Shown: positions 12,961-25,560, counted from the first letter of the stretch. The stretch: 64,000 nucleotides of DNA from Echinostoma caproni (GCA_900618425.1 UZAN01039924.1:1-64000); one strand, 5' to 3'. Translations and numbers: made by a program. The notes: generated by a model not told the origin, from the letters alone.

Positions 12961-15640
12961 AATCTTCCGAGAATTTGAATTTTTGGGGATTTCGGAGATC
13001 CGGATGCATGCTCTCTGTTTATATATAATCATTTCTGAGATCTGATAAGGGTTCTATTTTAAAATTTCGAAGATGAACTGCAGGTATCGTGCTACTGACT
13101 AGTTGGTAGTAGAGATCAATAACGCTTAATTATTTATTGCATCTTCACTAACTGAATAGGGAGATATAATCTTGACACCTTTATAACATGACTGTTTTTG
13201 GGTCGGGTAGATAACAAAAACAGTTGTTATATTTAGGCAATAGAAATGCACTTATTATTCTTCCCTCAGATGTTCTCTCTAGAAAAACAAGTGAACTACA
13301 AAACCACGGAAAGAATTTTCTGTGTAATCCGGTTGAAACTTGAAAGCTACTTGAGGAACGTATGCTGTCGATGCGGAAAGCAATGTTTCAAATCAAATCA
13401 AGCACAAGTTTAACAAAACCTCATCTCGTTTATCATCATCTTAAGGGACAGAACGTAAAATACATCTCTATTTATGTCAGATGCTGTCTTTGTCCAATCA
13501 GCCCACTGAGATAATTTATTTTCATAGGGAATTCTTCCCGCCTCGAATAGATTAATGCATTCCGATTGTCGGAAGATATCGTCTTTCTTCTTTGCCATTG
13601 ACATCACAAATGCGAAGGCGTTTGACGAAACTCTCTCGATTTCGGGTGAGAACTCATAGGGGTAAAAACGAAATAATCGATTTTTACAAGCTCTAAATTG
13701 CCTCGTTGTTGTTGTTTGGTTGTATGTTTGAGCGATAGTTCACGCACTTAGTTCCCAAAACTGGACCAACATCAACGTTGACCAGTGTGCTTATCCGATT
13801 AAATCTCAGGAGTAAAAATGCTGGATGAAACGGATGAGGTGGTGGGGGATGGACAATGAAGGTAGAAATATTAAACTGAAGAATGCAATATAAAAGCGAT
13901 TTATGGTCAAATAATCTTCAATCGCGTTGTCGGTCCTGGATCCGTAATTCCGTAGATTGTTGCATTCTGTCTGCAGACTACACATTTTCTCAAATATTCA
14001 CACGAGAATTTCCAGATATTATGCAATTTCTTTGTTTGATCAACGTGCATGATATTGGGAGAAAAATGTTATTCAATCACTCATCTGTTCCTCTGTACAA
14101 CGATCTGTATTGATTGGTGGCGTCTACGCACTTCGAATAAATATCATAGATTTGATCTTAGTCATTGATACATCAACGGAACAAGAGATTCGTTGGATTG
14201 ATTGATGAGAACAATACGAACAAGAGTTTGAAATCAGCCATACCGCTGATTGTGTTTTCCGTAAATCTAGAAAGTTACTAAAATATTTATTTGTAAAGCA
14301 CGATCAAAACAAAAGGAAATAGTATAAACTGACGTGTGAAGGTAAAGCACACATGTTTTCCAGAACCTAGACCGAAGAACTAGGCAAAGGAAAAATCACT
14401 GGAATTTCTGCTAGTCAGAAGGTAGACATCTCCGGAGAGAAAACGGTCTGTACCGTATTAAAACTTTTTGACAGGATACGTTAATAATATTTTTCAGTCT
14501 CGAGAATGATCGTAGGCCGTCTACTCACATCACTGTAAAAACTTCGAGAGAGAGCAATCACGATTGCTCATAAAATCACAAGTTACATTGGGAAAATCAA
14601 TGGCTGTATCTGTCTCACTGCGCGTTTGTTTTCCCGAGAACAAAACAATGTCACAGGGTACCTGATGCTATTATGTAATGAGATAGCTTCGGGCGGATAA
14701 AAGTCGATCGGCTGAACAGGTGTGTGGATTGTGGGAAAATGTTCAGAGAGGCTCTGAAAATAATGTTTAACTGTCATATTTTGTTACGAAATATACACTT
14801 AGTAGTTATTATTATCGTCTATTTAAAATTACACACGGATTAATCAAAAGAGGACAGACAAAGAACAAACCTGTATTCAAACGTTGAATAATTAGATAAG
14901 AGTTTAGCGTTATCGTTACCGAGTGTAGAAAGGAAAGCTAATGAATAGATGGCGTTTTGTGCGACTGAAATCATGCGAGTGGTGCGTTTAAGAATCAACT
15001 ACCACGAGCGAATCGGATTTGCATCTAACAGAACCGCGCTTAGAACACCATGAGAGACCTATCAATTTCAAAAGCTGTATCGGAAAACAGAAGTTAGTTG
15101 GTCGATTGACGAGTACTCGTCGATTGGCTGTGAAACGACTTCTACAGACATTGTTCCGTATCTATACACTGAACTGCGTGCCTTGATTGAATAGAAAGAT
15201 GCGTGTATATTGACTTCGTGATCAAAGACTTCAAAATAAATGGTAACTGCAAACATCTCGATGCTGGTTGTTCCTCAGTTAAGCTGAACAGGATTATATT
15301 ATCCAATGGGAACTCACTGACACCTAGAGTGTCTTGACCTGAACAATAATTGAACTGGGAAACACAAGAAGACTTTCTATCCACATGTTGTTTTAATGGT
15401 ATCTAAAGAAATAACCGACTTTTGGTTGAAAAAAACACGAATTTCTCCAGCGTAGAAGGCTCACCCAATGACCAATCCGGGTATGAGGTGTCATCTTTTA
15501 AGGGGGATGAAAATCTACACACATACCCTTCTCATCTTATCTACATCTATGGATTCCGTTATTTGACCGGGTTACTTAAATACAATTTTTGCAAAGAAAT
15601 AACTTAAATGTCACTCCAGATTGTTATTGATTTGAACTGA
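12961..15640. other. non-coding stretch, one weak exon-like frame
   Basis: No recognised gene. A minus-strand frame from ATG at about 13595 (MAKKKDDIFRQSECINLFEA at its start) down to 13410 has a coding-like charged and helical composition but no known family and no clear splice donor; chance is a fair alternative. A second minus frame (15142-15384) is likewise unassignable. Confidence 0.4.
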
Positions 15641-15754
15641 CTATCCTTCGGACTTCACCTTCACGCACATTCCTCAGCTTTTCCAGTCAACCATACACTC
15701 GGAAGCACTAGACTCGAGTTTTTCTCTTATTGGAGCTCATAAGTAGTGCATATT

Positions 15755-15835
15755 CACCCTCCCGTCCGGGATTTGAACTCCGGACCCATCGCATGAAAGG
15801 CGTATGCGTAACCACTGTGCCAATCAGCTCATACC
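15755..15835 (-). repeat. tRNA-like short dispersed repeat (SINE head), single copy
   Basis: Read on the minus strand this holds an A-box-like TGGCACAGTGG (about 15812-15822) and a B-box GAGTTCAAATCCC (15768-15780) inside a 5-base-pair T-arm-like stem (TCCGG/CCGGA), the layout of an internal RNA polymerase III promoter. The cloverleaf is incomplete: there is no convincing acceptor stem or anticodon arm, so a working tRNA gene is unlikely. It is best read as the 5' head of a tRNA-derived SINE whose body would run left toward about 15650. No second copy of the same type was found in the window. Confidence 0.5.
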
Positions 15836-15839
15836 ATGG

Positions 15840-18800
15840 CTGAACCAAATTGCCGATTCATGTTTGTTCAGGTGTCAATATCAGTGACAGTCGGTTCATT
15901 TGGCCAGACAGCAATGAATGGAGACACAGATGACAATCTGTTAACTCCAGTCAAAAGTCTCCCACCAAATAAGGATTTCCATGTCGATTGTAACAGTTTT
16001 ATTGACTAAGTTCAACCTTAATAACGACTTTTAGTTATTTTTCAAGTGGAACAAATGCCTTTGCAACTGTAGTTAGTTCTGAGTAGTTTAAAGAAATATA
16101 TGCTAAAACGATTCATGATTTTATGTCAAATGGAGGTTAAATGCTTCAAAATAAATTCGAAACTGAAAACGAGTATACATTAGAAACCTGTTAACTTCAC
16201 TAAATTGAAACAATAAATTTAGTAAGAAAAATAGTAATGCTGGCAAGTGTATAGAAAATTCAACTGCAAGCTTAGATTTTTATAATATAAACTAAATGAG
16301 GACTGGTGCTTAGTGTAAAATAATCACAGCGTTCGAATCAAATGCAACTCAGTTTGGAATAGCATTACATCAAATCAAATGACAAGTAGTTTTACTGTGA
16401 TTTTGCATATTCGCTTTTCTATTGATGTACCAAAACCGAGAGTGATGGGTCAAAGTTTTTAGTTTTCTATCGGAATTCCAATCATTTGGGCGATTCGAAT
16501 TTCTGCAGCTGCAATGATATGGCCCTTAAACGAAAGTGTTGATAGGAATGAACAGCTCATATGTTTCATACGAATAAATTGTTATCGTTTTGAAATAGTT
16601 ATTGATAGAACAAGTGACGTATGTTTCTGTTGATCAGGTAGAAACACGTGTGCGGTATTTCCGTTTTGATTTCATTTGTACTCAAAACCTCGGAGATTAC
16701 CATTGATGACCTAAGAGCTGTATTTTCTGCATGAGCTATCGAAGTGCGAGCAGCTTTAAGTCGTGTGTCATATAGATTTGGTATTCTATCGGGGTAAATC
16801 TAAACCAGACATATGTTTGACACGAAAAATCGATCGGAGTAGTGTAACTGACCAAGCAGTACTTGACCAACAACCGATCAGTCATTGAGGACACCAACCA
16901 ATCGACTATCTGTCATTTGTCATACTGAGACGAACGGCGCCAGATTCGGCAGAGTGGCTCNTCAATTCACTTCACCCCACATCACTTCTCCTCGTCCATT
17001 TAATTGTCTGTCATACGTCCATAAATGGTTCATCGATTTGCATTTTCAACATTTAAAATTTACAACGGATTCATCGAATGATGAATGCCATAAACATATA
17101 TAAAATCAAATTTTCAATGGTTATGAGATCATTGATGAAATCCTGGAATATTTACGGTGATGACTGCCTGATAACTTTTTGTATCTATCTAAAACATTGA
17201 ACACTTGATGTTTAAATCACAGGTGTATCGGAAAACTGATTATTTGTTTTGTATAAAAATAATAAATAATATTATTACACTTCAAATAACACAATGAAAA
17301 AATTAAACGTATTTGATGTTTATAATAAAATCATGATATACCTGATTTGTGAGAAAGCTGAGGAACAACCATCAGCTTTACACTGAACATTCTTTTACGC
17401 GTATGTGAATACCGTAAAAACTAAAGGCTTTCTAATGGGTTGCAGCTTACACGGTTTAGGAGAATAAATGATACTCAGAAGAGTAAAATAAATTAGTCTG
17501 TTACGTTTTCAAAACAATGCAATATTTGAAAGGTATTTCGGAAAACTACTCTGCTAAGCGTTTTTAGATTTATTTTCTAGGTTTATTTCACAATCCTTTT
17601 CCCGGGTTGCCGTATTGCGAGTAATCCTGCTGACTGATTGGATTTTGGGCATTACCTGTTACCTCCATAATGAAGTTTTCAATGGAATGTTGCCTGTACA
17701 ATTAATTTTTTAGACAGCATCTGAATAACTAGTAGATGTTTGGGTGACGGATTATCATGAAATGATTACTTGAGCTATTTTATTAACTTCAAAGCTGAAA
17801 CTGCACGTGTTTTTGAACTCTTACTCTTGAAGCAATACTGGCAAAAAACAGCCTTTTTTGTAAAGTCTGACGAAACTGCGTCTAAAACAGAAATATTGAG
17901 AACAATTTTTATACGTTTATTTTAAACTCAACGTTTAATTGGGAAACCGTCAGTTGCTATCGAAAACATTCTTCATACACACAATGGTATTTTCAGAATG
18001 GACGCGGAAAATAACCAATGGATTACGAGCCATTGGGTGAACAGCCACGAACACGTCGGACGTATTCAGCCTGTCATCAAATCACTAATTTATTACATGA
18101 CGGCCACCGCTTTTATTGCTCTTACTATTCTTCTTAAATTCCAGATTCCAGATGTCTTCCAGCTTGTGACTTATATCCTAAAGTATAGAGGAAATGGCCG
18201 AATGATCCGCTTTGCTTATGCAGATTAAGCCCATTTTTCAATTAATGGTGTCACGCGAGTGCGACGGTGTGATAATCACTTTAGCATTTTATTAGATCGG
18301 AAAATTTAGGATTGTATTTGTGAATATAAATGTAAATATAAATATAATGCTTCTAGTGGTAAAAAATATCCGTGCAAAGTAAACAAATCATCATTCGTAA
18401 TGCTCGTAGCCTATCTGGATGACCGTCTCAGACAGGTTTCTCCTGATAGGAATCAATCCTCAGTACGTTTCCTCGGGACGTTTCCATTTTTTACTAGCCA
18501 TTTAATTGAAAAAGGATATATACACCTGCTAGCATTCCGCCTAACTTATTTNCAGGTCATATAATTCAATCACTATCAGATATGCCCATGACATTTTTTT
18601 ATTTTGGGAACCGCGAAAAGTCTGAAGTGCTTGAGTTTTATCGGTCTCCTCAATGATTGATGACAGACTATTGCGTTGTACTATGAACCCTCACTCAACG
18701 GTTGATACTAAGCAGAGACCGACTCGACCGTCGCCCAGGAAGTTCACCAGTCTTTATCTCACATCTGGATGTATTGAGCAGAAGAATTCTCGTGCACGAC

Positions 18801-18950
18801 GTCACGCGCACGCGCACACGAATCCATTTGGTAAGTCCAGACCAGCATCACGCATCAGTGAGCACACAATCTCTCTTTCTGGTATTCTGTTTTACCCAAT
18901 CCTCAGTTCATCATTTCATAGAGGACCGGATGCGATTAGGCGGTCTGATA
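15840..18950. other. non-coding stretch, nothing recognised
   Basis: AT-rich sequence with single N bases at 16961 and 18552. A plus frame at 17998-18228 starts right after a fair acceptor (GGTATTTTCAG, ending about 17997) and contains a hydrophobic stretch, but it matches no family. Overlapping frames at 18653-19024 look like noise. Confidence 0.45.
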
Positions 18951-19169
18951 TTTTAATCCAACATTGGGAAATGACAAAGGAATTCAAAGGTCATATTGGG
19001 TGTTTGGTAACACTCAGACATTAGCGGGCGACCCGAGATAGGAAGATTTGAGTATTTATGGGTTCTAGACTGCGACAAACATTTATTTCTCATGTACGAA
19101 CATCCATTGATGACCAGACAGAGTGAAAGGTAACTCATAAATCTCTCGCTGTTTATCTTGTCATCTGAC

Positions 19170-19299
19170 CTCCAGTGAGCTGCCGCAAACTTGGATGATT
19201 CTATTGCTTCTACAGTTTTTATATTCTCTACACTCAGTCGGTAAACATCAAAATTCCATCTCTCGCTCTCTTGGTAATATAAACTCCGCTTACTAATAG
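19170..19299 (-). CDS. candidate internal exon, unknown protein
   Basis: On the minus strand a pyrimidine-containing acceptor (GACGCTTGTCTAG, AG at 19301-19300) opens a frame that reads ISKRSLYYQESERWNFDV onward and closes at a consensus donor (CTGGAG|GTCAGA, GT at 19169-19168), giving a 130-base exon. The composition is coding-like, with few rare residues. The protein is not recognised. It lies about 145 bases downstream of the candidate exon at 19444-19797, but the splice phases I can see do not join cleanly, so a link is not shown. Chance is a serious alternative. Confidence 0.25.
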
Positions 19300-19443
19300 C
19301 TAGACAAGCGTCAATTACACACACGATGAAACTGGTGTTTAATCGGGGAAGCGAGTGACTAGGGTCTATTGTGGAAGATCGCCTCGGTGTGCTTCATTAT
19401 AAGTGGAAATGACGGTCGCATAATGATGATCGAAAAACGTTTA

Positions 19444-19797
19444 CTAATAACGGTTCAAATCACAATTTATAGCTTTATCTTGTCCAACAGAAGTCCATTG
19501 CCGACACTTATCGATCACCGTTTGCATGACACTTGAATGAAGCATTTTAGCTTGACTGCGGACCAAAGCTGACCGCTTTCCCAGGTGAAACGTATGATGG
19601 GATGCAGAGACGATATAGAACGCATCCCGGTCCCGGTCCATTTGAACCGTTTCATAATCGATCTGGATAAACGGGTTGCGCATCATTTCAATGGATAAAC
19701 TGGGAATAATTAGATTTATGTAATCTAACGCAATCCGTACGAAATGCGCATTAAACCTCTCCCCTATAACATATTTCGTGATCATGTTGAAAAGCAC
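19444..19797 (-). CDS. candidate exon, unknown protein (118 codons including the stop)
   Basis: A good acceptor on the minus strand (CTCTGGTTTTTAACAG, AG at 19799-19798) is followed at once by an open frame of 117 residues ending in TAG at 19444-19446. The codon two before the frame is TAA, so the frame opens just at the splice site. The start reads VLFNMITKYVIGERFNAHF; later blocks include IQIDYETVQMDRDRDAF and HHTFHLGKRSALVRS. Composition is protein-like with no low-complexity runs or membrane segments. It may be a terminal exon, or an internal one using a donor at ACG|GTGATC. I do not recognise the family. Open frames this long also arise by chance in this window, so the splice site and composition are the only support. 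Confidence 0.35.
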   Translation of the reverse strand: MLFNMITKYVIGERFNAHFVRIALDYINLIIPSLSIEMMRNPFIQIDYETVQMDRDRDAFYIVSASHHTFHLGKRSALVRSQAKMLHSSVMQTVIDKCRQWTSVGQDKAINCDLNRY

Positions 19798-20594
19798 CTG
19801 TTAAAAACCAGAGCGCCGGCTTAACAGAGGTGACAGTTTAGTCAGCGGATCAGATTTGACTGTTACACCGATTCTAGAAGAAACGTTTCCACTGGTACAG
19901 TATTTTTCGAAATTGAATCGGGTTGAGTAAAGTTTATTGCATGGCCCTCTCCATTTCAATTTTTATTCCCTCATACACAACATGCTATTCTGAGAGAAAT
20001 GATTTACACGTGCATATTTATACCGGATTCAAGTCAGTAGCTAGGAAAGCTGAAAATGTAGTTTAAAAGATGTTTCAATTACTGTATATTTTGTTTACCA
20101 TGCATCATTAAGTGTATTATCACCACAAATGTTCCTAAAATGTTCAATCGGACAATCAATGAATGCATTTTTTTGAATGTTGAATCAAATGGACTACAAA
20201 AAGAAAAATGTCCCGTTCACAGTTGTATCAATGGCCACATGATAAACATGAAGGTTCAAGGAACATTATTCAAGGTAAAGATTTACTGACTTTTTTTTAA
20301 TCCTAATCTACGGTTTTTCTTTGTTTCAGTCATCATGTTGAAAACTAAAATGGAACCGATGTAGTCACCAAATCATTTTTTCAAATCAGCATTATCGCGT
20401 TAATTACTTATTCCTTTCTAAATTTCACTGTACACCTCAGTTCTACGCGCATTATATACATTCTTTCCCTTATAAAAAATTGCCAGATACTGGGAAGTCA
20501 AGTTTCGAATGTGCAAAGCGAGTCATGTCATACAATTAGATAAAGTTGATAGAAGGGACAAGGCAACACGTTTGTTTTCGACACTTCCTCTTTG

Positions 20595-20825
20595 AACATT
20601 TACGGATGTGCACATATCTATTTGATCGAAACCTTGGGTTAGTAGCGGATAGAGGATTTCTATTCCGACTGGTTCTGCAGTTGCCAAGTGACGCTGTCTA
20701 ACGTATTTCGACTTGTTGTAGGGCCCTTTGTTGATGGCATTGAATACATTTATTTCTCTCTGGTGTACAGCAATTGTAAAATAGGCTACAATCGAGCTGA
20801 TTATTGTTTCCGTCAGCATCGTGCT
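20595..20825 (-). pseudogene. Penelope-like element, decayed GIY-YIG C-terminal remnant (second copy)
   Basis: The minus-strand frame reads TIISSIVAYF, then NVFNAINKGPYNKSKYVRQR, then HLATAEPVGIEILYPLL. This lines up block for block with the copy at 12.4-12.65 kb (TITSAIMGHL, VIYKAPQNKSKQVRIR, HLSTAEAVAIKIMNPPL). The nuclease core itself (the YVGRT block) is not recognisable to the right of 20825, so only the C-terminal half survives. It is a dead fragment. Confidence 0.65.
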
Positions 20826-20829
20826 TAGT

Positions 20830-21950
20830 CATAATTTCTTTAGGATGTAACTTGAAAAAGGTCAATGGAAATTTCGAGAAGGAACCTCAGACTATATCCC
20901 TTTTCACATGCTCCTAATGAACTCAAAACGGAATGTTGTTCTTTCTCATCCAACTTATTTAATCAATCACGTTCCTTTGCATCTTAAACAAAAATGCACA
21001 CAACGGAAGATTTCGGAAAACTGTGATACAGTGACAAGCTTGTTTACTATATCTTTTGTCTTTTGATATTGTCAATAGGAGAATAATTCACGAACGTTGT
21101 ATAAATTCATTCAGTTTAGTCGATCTCTTTAATAAGCATAATAAATAGTTCCACGAATGTTTAGAAACATGTTCTTCTTTCTAGACGGATAAAATAGATT
21201 GTATATCGTATAGATGTGTACTCAGTGCGAGGGAAAATGACTTTGCAAATCCGTGTGAATTAATCTGAAAATGGATTGTACGCTCCATAGATGATGGTTC
21301 TTAACATGTATTCACTGGATATCCTGAAACATTTAATCCAATTCACCAGATAGACCAGCAAAGCCTCTACTTTCCCCCACACATTGCAGGAGAATGGAAT
21401 CCAACCAAGACAATAAGCAGTTTGCAAGTGCTCCTAAAATGGCGTGAACTAATTCATGATGTCCCACGTGCACCTGGGAGGATAGACCTGATGCGTGGTC
21501 TCAACTTTGTTGAATATGAACGCAAAATATGTTGATAGCCAGGGATGTGTATCCTTGATGGGATCCGCATTGATCTTACGACCAGTCAGTTTTGCAAACA
21601 TGTTATTATAAACATCAGTCGAGATGGATCACTTGTGGGCAATACGCACCACATTCACATATCAGGTTCACCTATTCATCAGAAGAGATATCGAGTTTGT
21701 GTAACCTTATGTTCCAGATCGGTCAAATATAGTAAGCATTTGGAATTTGTCGTAATAAGGAACACTGCTGTCCGGACCACAATATGAGTAGCGCAAACCG
21801 TCCATTTGATGCATGTTAAACGTTTTGACTGAGTTTGGGTAAAACAAAAGACAACATGGGCCCTAAAAATACTGAATCAGGCAATCCATATGGAAGTGTT
21901 CTCTAAACCCTCACCAACCCAGCCGTCATCCAACCTGAATATTACTTCTC
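20830..21950. other. non-coding stretch, nothing recognised
   Basis: Only short frames. The block GACAAGCTTGTTTACTATAT (about 21036-21055) partly resembles the sequence trailing the other Penelope-like copy at 12.92 kb, in the plus orientation, opposite to the remnant at 20.6-20.8 kb. Confidence 0.45.
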
Positions 21951-21958
21951 TCGGACGA

Positions 21959-22027
21959 TGGTGGCCCGCTGGTAACGTCACCATATTATCACTTCGGAGG
22001 ACATGTGTTCGAATCCCATTACCACCA
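21959..22027 (+). repeat. tRNA-like short repeat (SINE head)
   Basis: The 69 bases begin TGGTGG and end CCACCA, forming a 6-base-pair acceptor-like stem. Inside are an A-box-like TGGCCCGCTGG and a B-box GTGTTCGAATCCC. The T-arm and anticodon arms pair poorly and the length is short, so a functional tRNA is unlikely; a tRNA-derived SINE head or tRNA pseudogene fits better. Its possible body runs right to about 22200, rich in CTTTCCCC/TTCAATAAA. The minus-strand frame across it (21877-22203) is a by-product. Confidence 0.5.
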
Positions 22028-22729
22028 CACGACGTCCTCCATTGATTGTTGTACGGCAGCTCTTTGATTGTCCGCTTTCCCCTTCCTGAAAATGTTGTCA
22101 TTATGCATTCAATAAAAGGAAGTAAAGGTGAAAAAGTAAAAGAAACAGGAAAACGAAGCACATACCTGTAAACTGTGTCATCACAGATAAACACATAGAG
22201 CACTAGAAATTACCGAAAATTTCTCGAATCTCTGTATCTATATTTACGTCTGGCTATTACTCATCGTTCGTTGAACAATTCTTATCAAATACCATTCATT
22301 TCAAAATATTCATACAATAATGGTCGCAATTGCTTAGTCATCTATGAAATTTTATTATAATCATTGAAACGAATACTGAAGAAGAACACCGAAGACCAAA
22401 ATCGTTCACTGCTGAGGCTCGTTATTAGATATAAGGAGGCAACTGATGATGTCGCTTGAATGGATGGAATTGAATAAAACGGCTCTTTATGTCTGATCAT
22501 TATATGATTTTTATTAAGAAACAGTCGTTTTACCAATTTTCCCGTGATGACACCAAAAGAATGCCAATTCACAAAAAAGGGGAATGTATGAACACTCCCG
22601 CAGAACACCTGATGAAAACAGAATGGAAAACAAATGCTTTTTTGTGCTTAGTAATTACGCCTTGTGTAAAGTTAATGTGAGAAGGTCTAGACACGAGCAG
22701 TTTTGTATTAGATGAAAATGTCTGAAACA
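22028..22729. other. non-coding stretch, nothing recognised beyond a possible SINE body
   Basis: The first 150 bases may be the body of the tRNA-like repeat just left. Beyond that, only short unassignable frames are seen (for example 22342-22608 minus and 22489-22680 plus). Confidence 0.45.
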
Positions 22730-22893
22730 ATGTCTTTTTACTTCCTTTCTTATTTATTGAATATGCAAATGTACAGTCAACAATCAGAAAGGGGGCCGCA
22801 GCTATACAAAGGAAAGGTGGGCGGTGGTGAATCGGTTCGAACCCGGGACATTCAGATCAAAAATTTGAAGACCGAACCACTGGGCCACAGTAC
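22730..22893 (-). repeat. SINE family A, copy 1 (with a 30-base deletion)
   Basis: Read on the minus strand the copy begins with a tRNA-like promoter (A-box-like TGGCCCAGTGGTTCGG near 22880, B-box GGGTTCGAACC near 22835-22845), passes a TTTGTATAGCTGCGGCC block, and ends in TTGACTGTACATTTGCATAT and an AT/AAG-rich tail. It aligns along its length with 32452-32642, except that about 30 bases after the ACAAAGG block are missing here. Non-autonomous, presumably mobilised by a LINE; the partner LINE is not identified. Confidence 0.75.
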
Positions 22894-22899
22894 ATTTGG

Positions 22900-25560
22900 T
22901 CTGCATCCGTGTTTATAACCCTGTGTGTATTGATATGCGAAATTTTGCAAAGATTCAGCTCGCATGGTATGATGGTCGACAACTACCCCGTCATGAAACA
23001 ACCGCATAGATGATAGTTGACTCCTATCAAAACTCACAGTCAGAAGGGGGAACAATAATGATCCCAAGTTTTAAAGTGGTTTCAGTATTTCCTTACTTTA
23101 TCATTTGTGTGTGAGAAATGACCTCTGGTAGGCACAGATTGTGAACTATTCTCCCTAGGTAGGCAACCAATAAATCCCATTGATAATGGGAATGGGACAG
23201 TATTCACTGCCTACTGGGAATCACGAATTATTTTATTGCTTGCTTGTAATAGGTAGACCACTACGTACAGAGCAGGCATTCGAGTTATTGGAATATCTGC
23301 GTCATAGTGATTGTCTCACGAAAAGCTTCAAGTGCAATTCCAATGACATTCCGTGCACGAATGCCAAGAGTTACGAATTTGCAACAGTTTGAAACTAGGT
23401 TTTTGTCTTCTTGCCTGAATAAGACTCACTGTTAAGAGATCGAAATTTGTCGCTAAAGAAACTGTGTTAATTCTGGACTAAACGACTATTAGATATCATA
23501 GCAACTTTGAGACAAAAAAGTAACCTAACTGTGATCGAATTTTAAGGTTACTCATTTTCTGATTAAACAAATATATTTCCAACAAATTAACTTTGCAAGG
23601 TGAAAACCTTTTTCCTGGCTCACAATCTGCTACTCATTCCTAACCTTTAAAAGACACTTGTGAAACAACGTTGACGGAATTCCCTTGGCTCTGCCTCTTC
23701 ACTTGAGAACAAATTAATTTTCTCACGCATTCGGCACCTATGACAGTTCAGATACAACGTGATAGATTGTGTCAACCACGTTGTTTCTAGCAACCACAAC
23801 GCAGAACTTCAAGGTTGGATTTTACCTTACATTTCTTTTTGCATGCTGGTCGTCGGTCAATTAACTCCCACTGTTCTGTGGGAAAATCAGCTACGTGATC
23901 TCTTTCCTCAACCTTGTGACACGCTGGTTTATGCTTGTTGGAGTGGGTGATTTACTTGAATGTACGATTGGTTCAATCTTGCTAGTTTTTATTATTATGA
24001 CTTGAGAGTCGCATGAACTGAATTGCTTTTCCCTATCGTACCGTCAATGTTTTTCATATAAAACATAGATGGTCTGTAGCTTCTGATAAGGATAAAATTT
24101 TTGAGTGTGTTCAAATCCATAGAAGGTTTGTACGTCCTATCATCGACAAGCTTGATTAAAGTATACAGAAACTAATAATAGCTTCGAACTAAAGTGATAC
24201 AAAACTCTAAGTTTTGCTCTATTGATATGACCGGTACCTTTCCGTGACATTTTTGGAGGCCGTGCAATGATGTGAGATGGGCAACTACGTTCCAAAGCTC
24301 CTATGCCAGTGTTGCAGCTGAGATAAAATGGAAAGATACTCTCTCTTCTGTTTATGAGATGTTGTTAACCAAATCAACTGAAGTTTATATCAATGTCAGT
24401 TGTCGGCAAAACTATCATGGGGATAACAGACAGAGGAAAAATGCGTTCCCGTGACTAAAAGCATACAGAAAAGGATAGTAAATGTCTGAAACTTCAGGAA
24501 ACGTCACAGTACGTTCGTCTTTTTGCTTTTTTGGATAAGTATTGCCAAGGTTCAATTATTGTTAAAAGAAGGTTTCAGTTTTCCTACACAGTTAATAATA
24601 TCTGTGGACCATCGGAGATTGCTGCAAACGGTGAGTGACCACAAGGTACTTGACAGAGGTCACTCTAAACGGAGGACTAGAGGTAATGGTAGCAGAATCC
24701 GCTGGAACATGCACTTATGATAATTGGATGTGGTAAGGCTAAGACAAGATTAGTTGAAAAAATTCTGGACCCGGAATAGAAGTTAAGGACGGAACCAAAT
24801 TAAATAAAAGGTGAAATCGTTTAATAAAAAACGAAATTTAGCATACTTTTGATGTATTCAGAAGTGAACACGAAAGATCGCTAATGAAAGCAGAAAAGAG
24901 ACACCAAGATACGACTGCACCATAAAGAATACTGAAAGAACTAAGTGGAGGGTTTTATGTCCAGTTCGGTGCATGAAATCCTTTCTGTGAAATTGTCAGA
25001 ATGCTTTGGGCGCAGCTGTCCACGCACAGATCGATGCGCATCATTTCATGTTTTGCGTATCGCAGTCAGCTTCCAGGCATCCTAAGAGTGAAGGCCGATA
25101 CAAAGCTGACGAGGTGCAAATATAACGAGCCCCTATTATGAGGTTACCTTTGTGCATTTGAAGTATTTGAGGTGACATACGTATAGTTAGGAAACTTGAA
25201 ATGCAAAATTGGTAACCATTAATGACAAATTGCTGATAATTCATTTCAATAAAAGCCCAACATATTACTAATTAGTCTGAGCCCCGCAGAAATTTTGTAA
25301 CCAGGAACCGTGTATTCACTGGGGAGTATGCAAATAGTTGCAACTTTAGGATTCAAATTAATGCACAGTATACGAATTCACCGCATGAAATGAGCCAAGC
25401 TTGGGGAGGGATATAATTGATGATTTACCCTTTTTTCCAGTAAGTGGTGCTTAGATGAAAAATAACGACACCTCAATAAGCTGACGTTTTCTGCATCCCA
25501 CATCGACGGAGCGAATCAGTAAAGTTTACCCGCTAGTATTTATGGAAGCATTACACTTGT
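22900..25560. other. non-coding stretch, one weak exon-like frame
   Basis: A plus frame follows a fair acceptor at about 23252 (TTGCTTGCTTGTAATAG) and reads RPLRTEQAFELLEYLRHSD; it ends at the stop near 23392. Nothing else is recognised and the frame matches no known family. Confidence 0.4.

Noticed and set aside
18653..19024. 123-codon plus frame with an RRHAHAHT run
   Set aside because: The run reflects a GCACGC-type low-complexity tract; a second frame is open over the same bases and no family fits.
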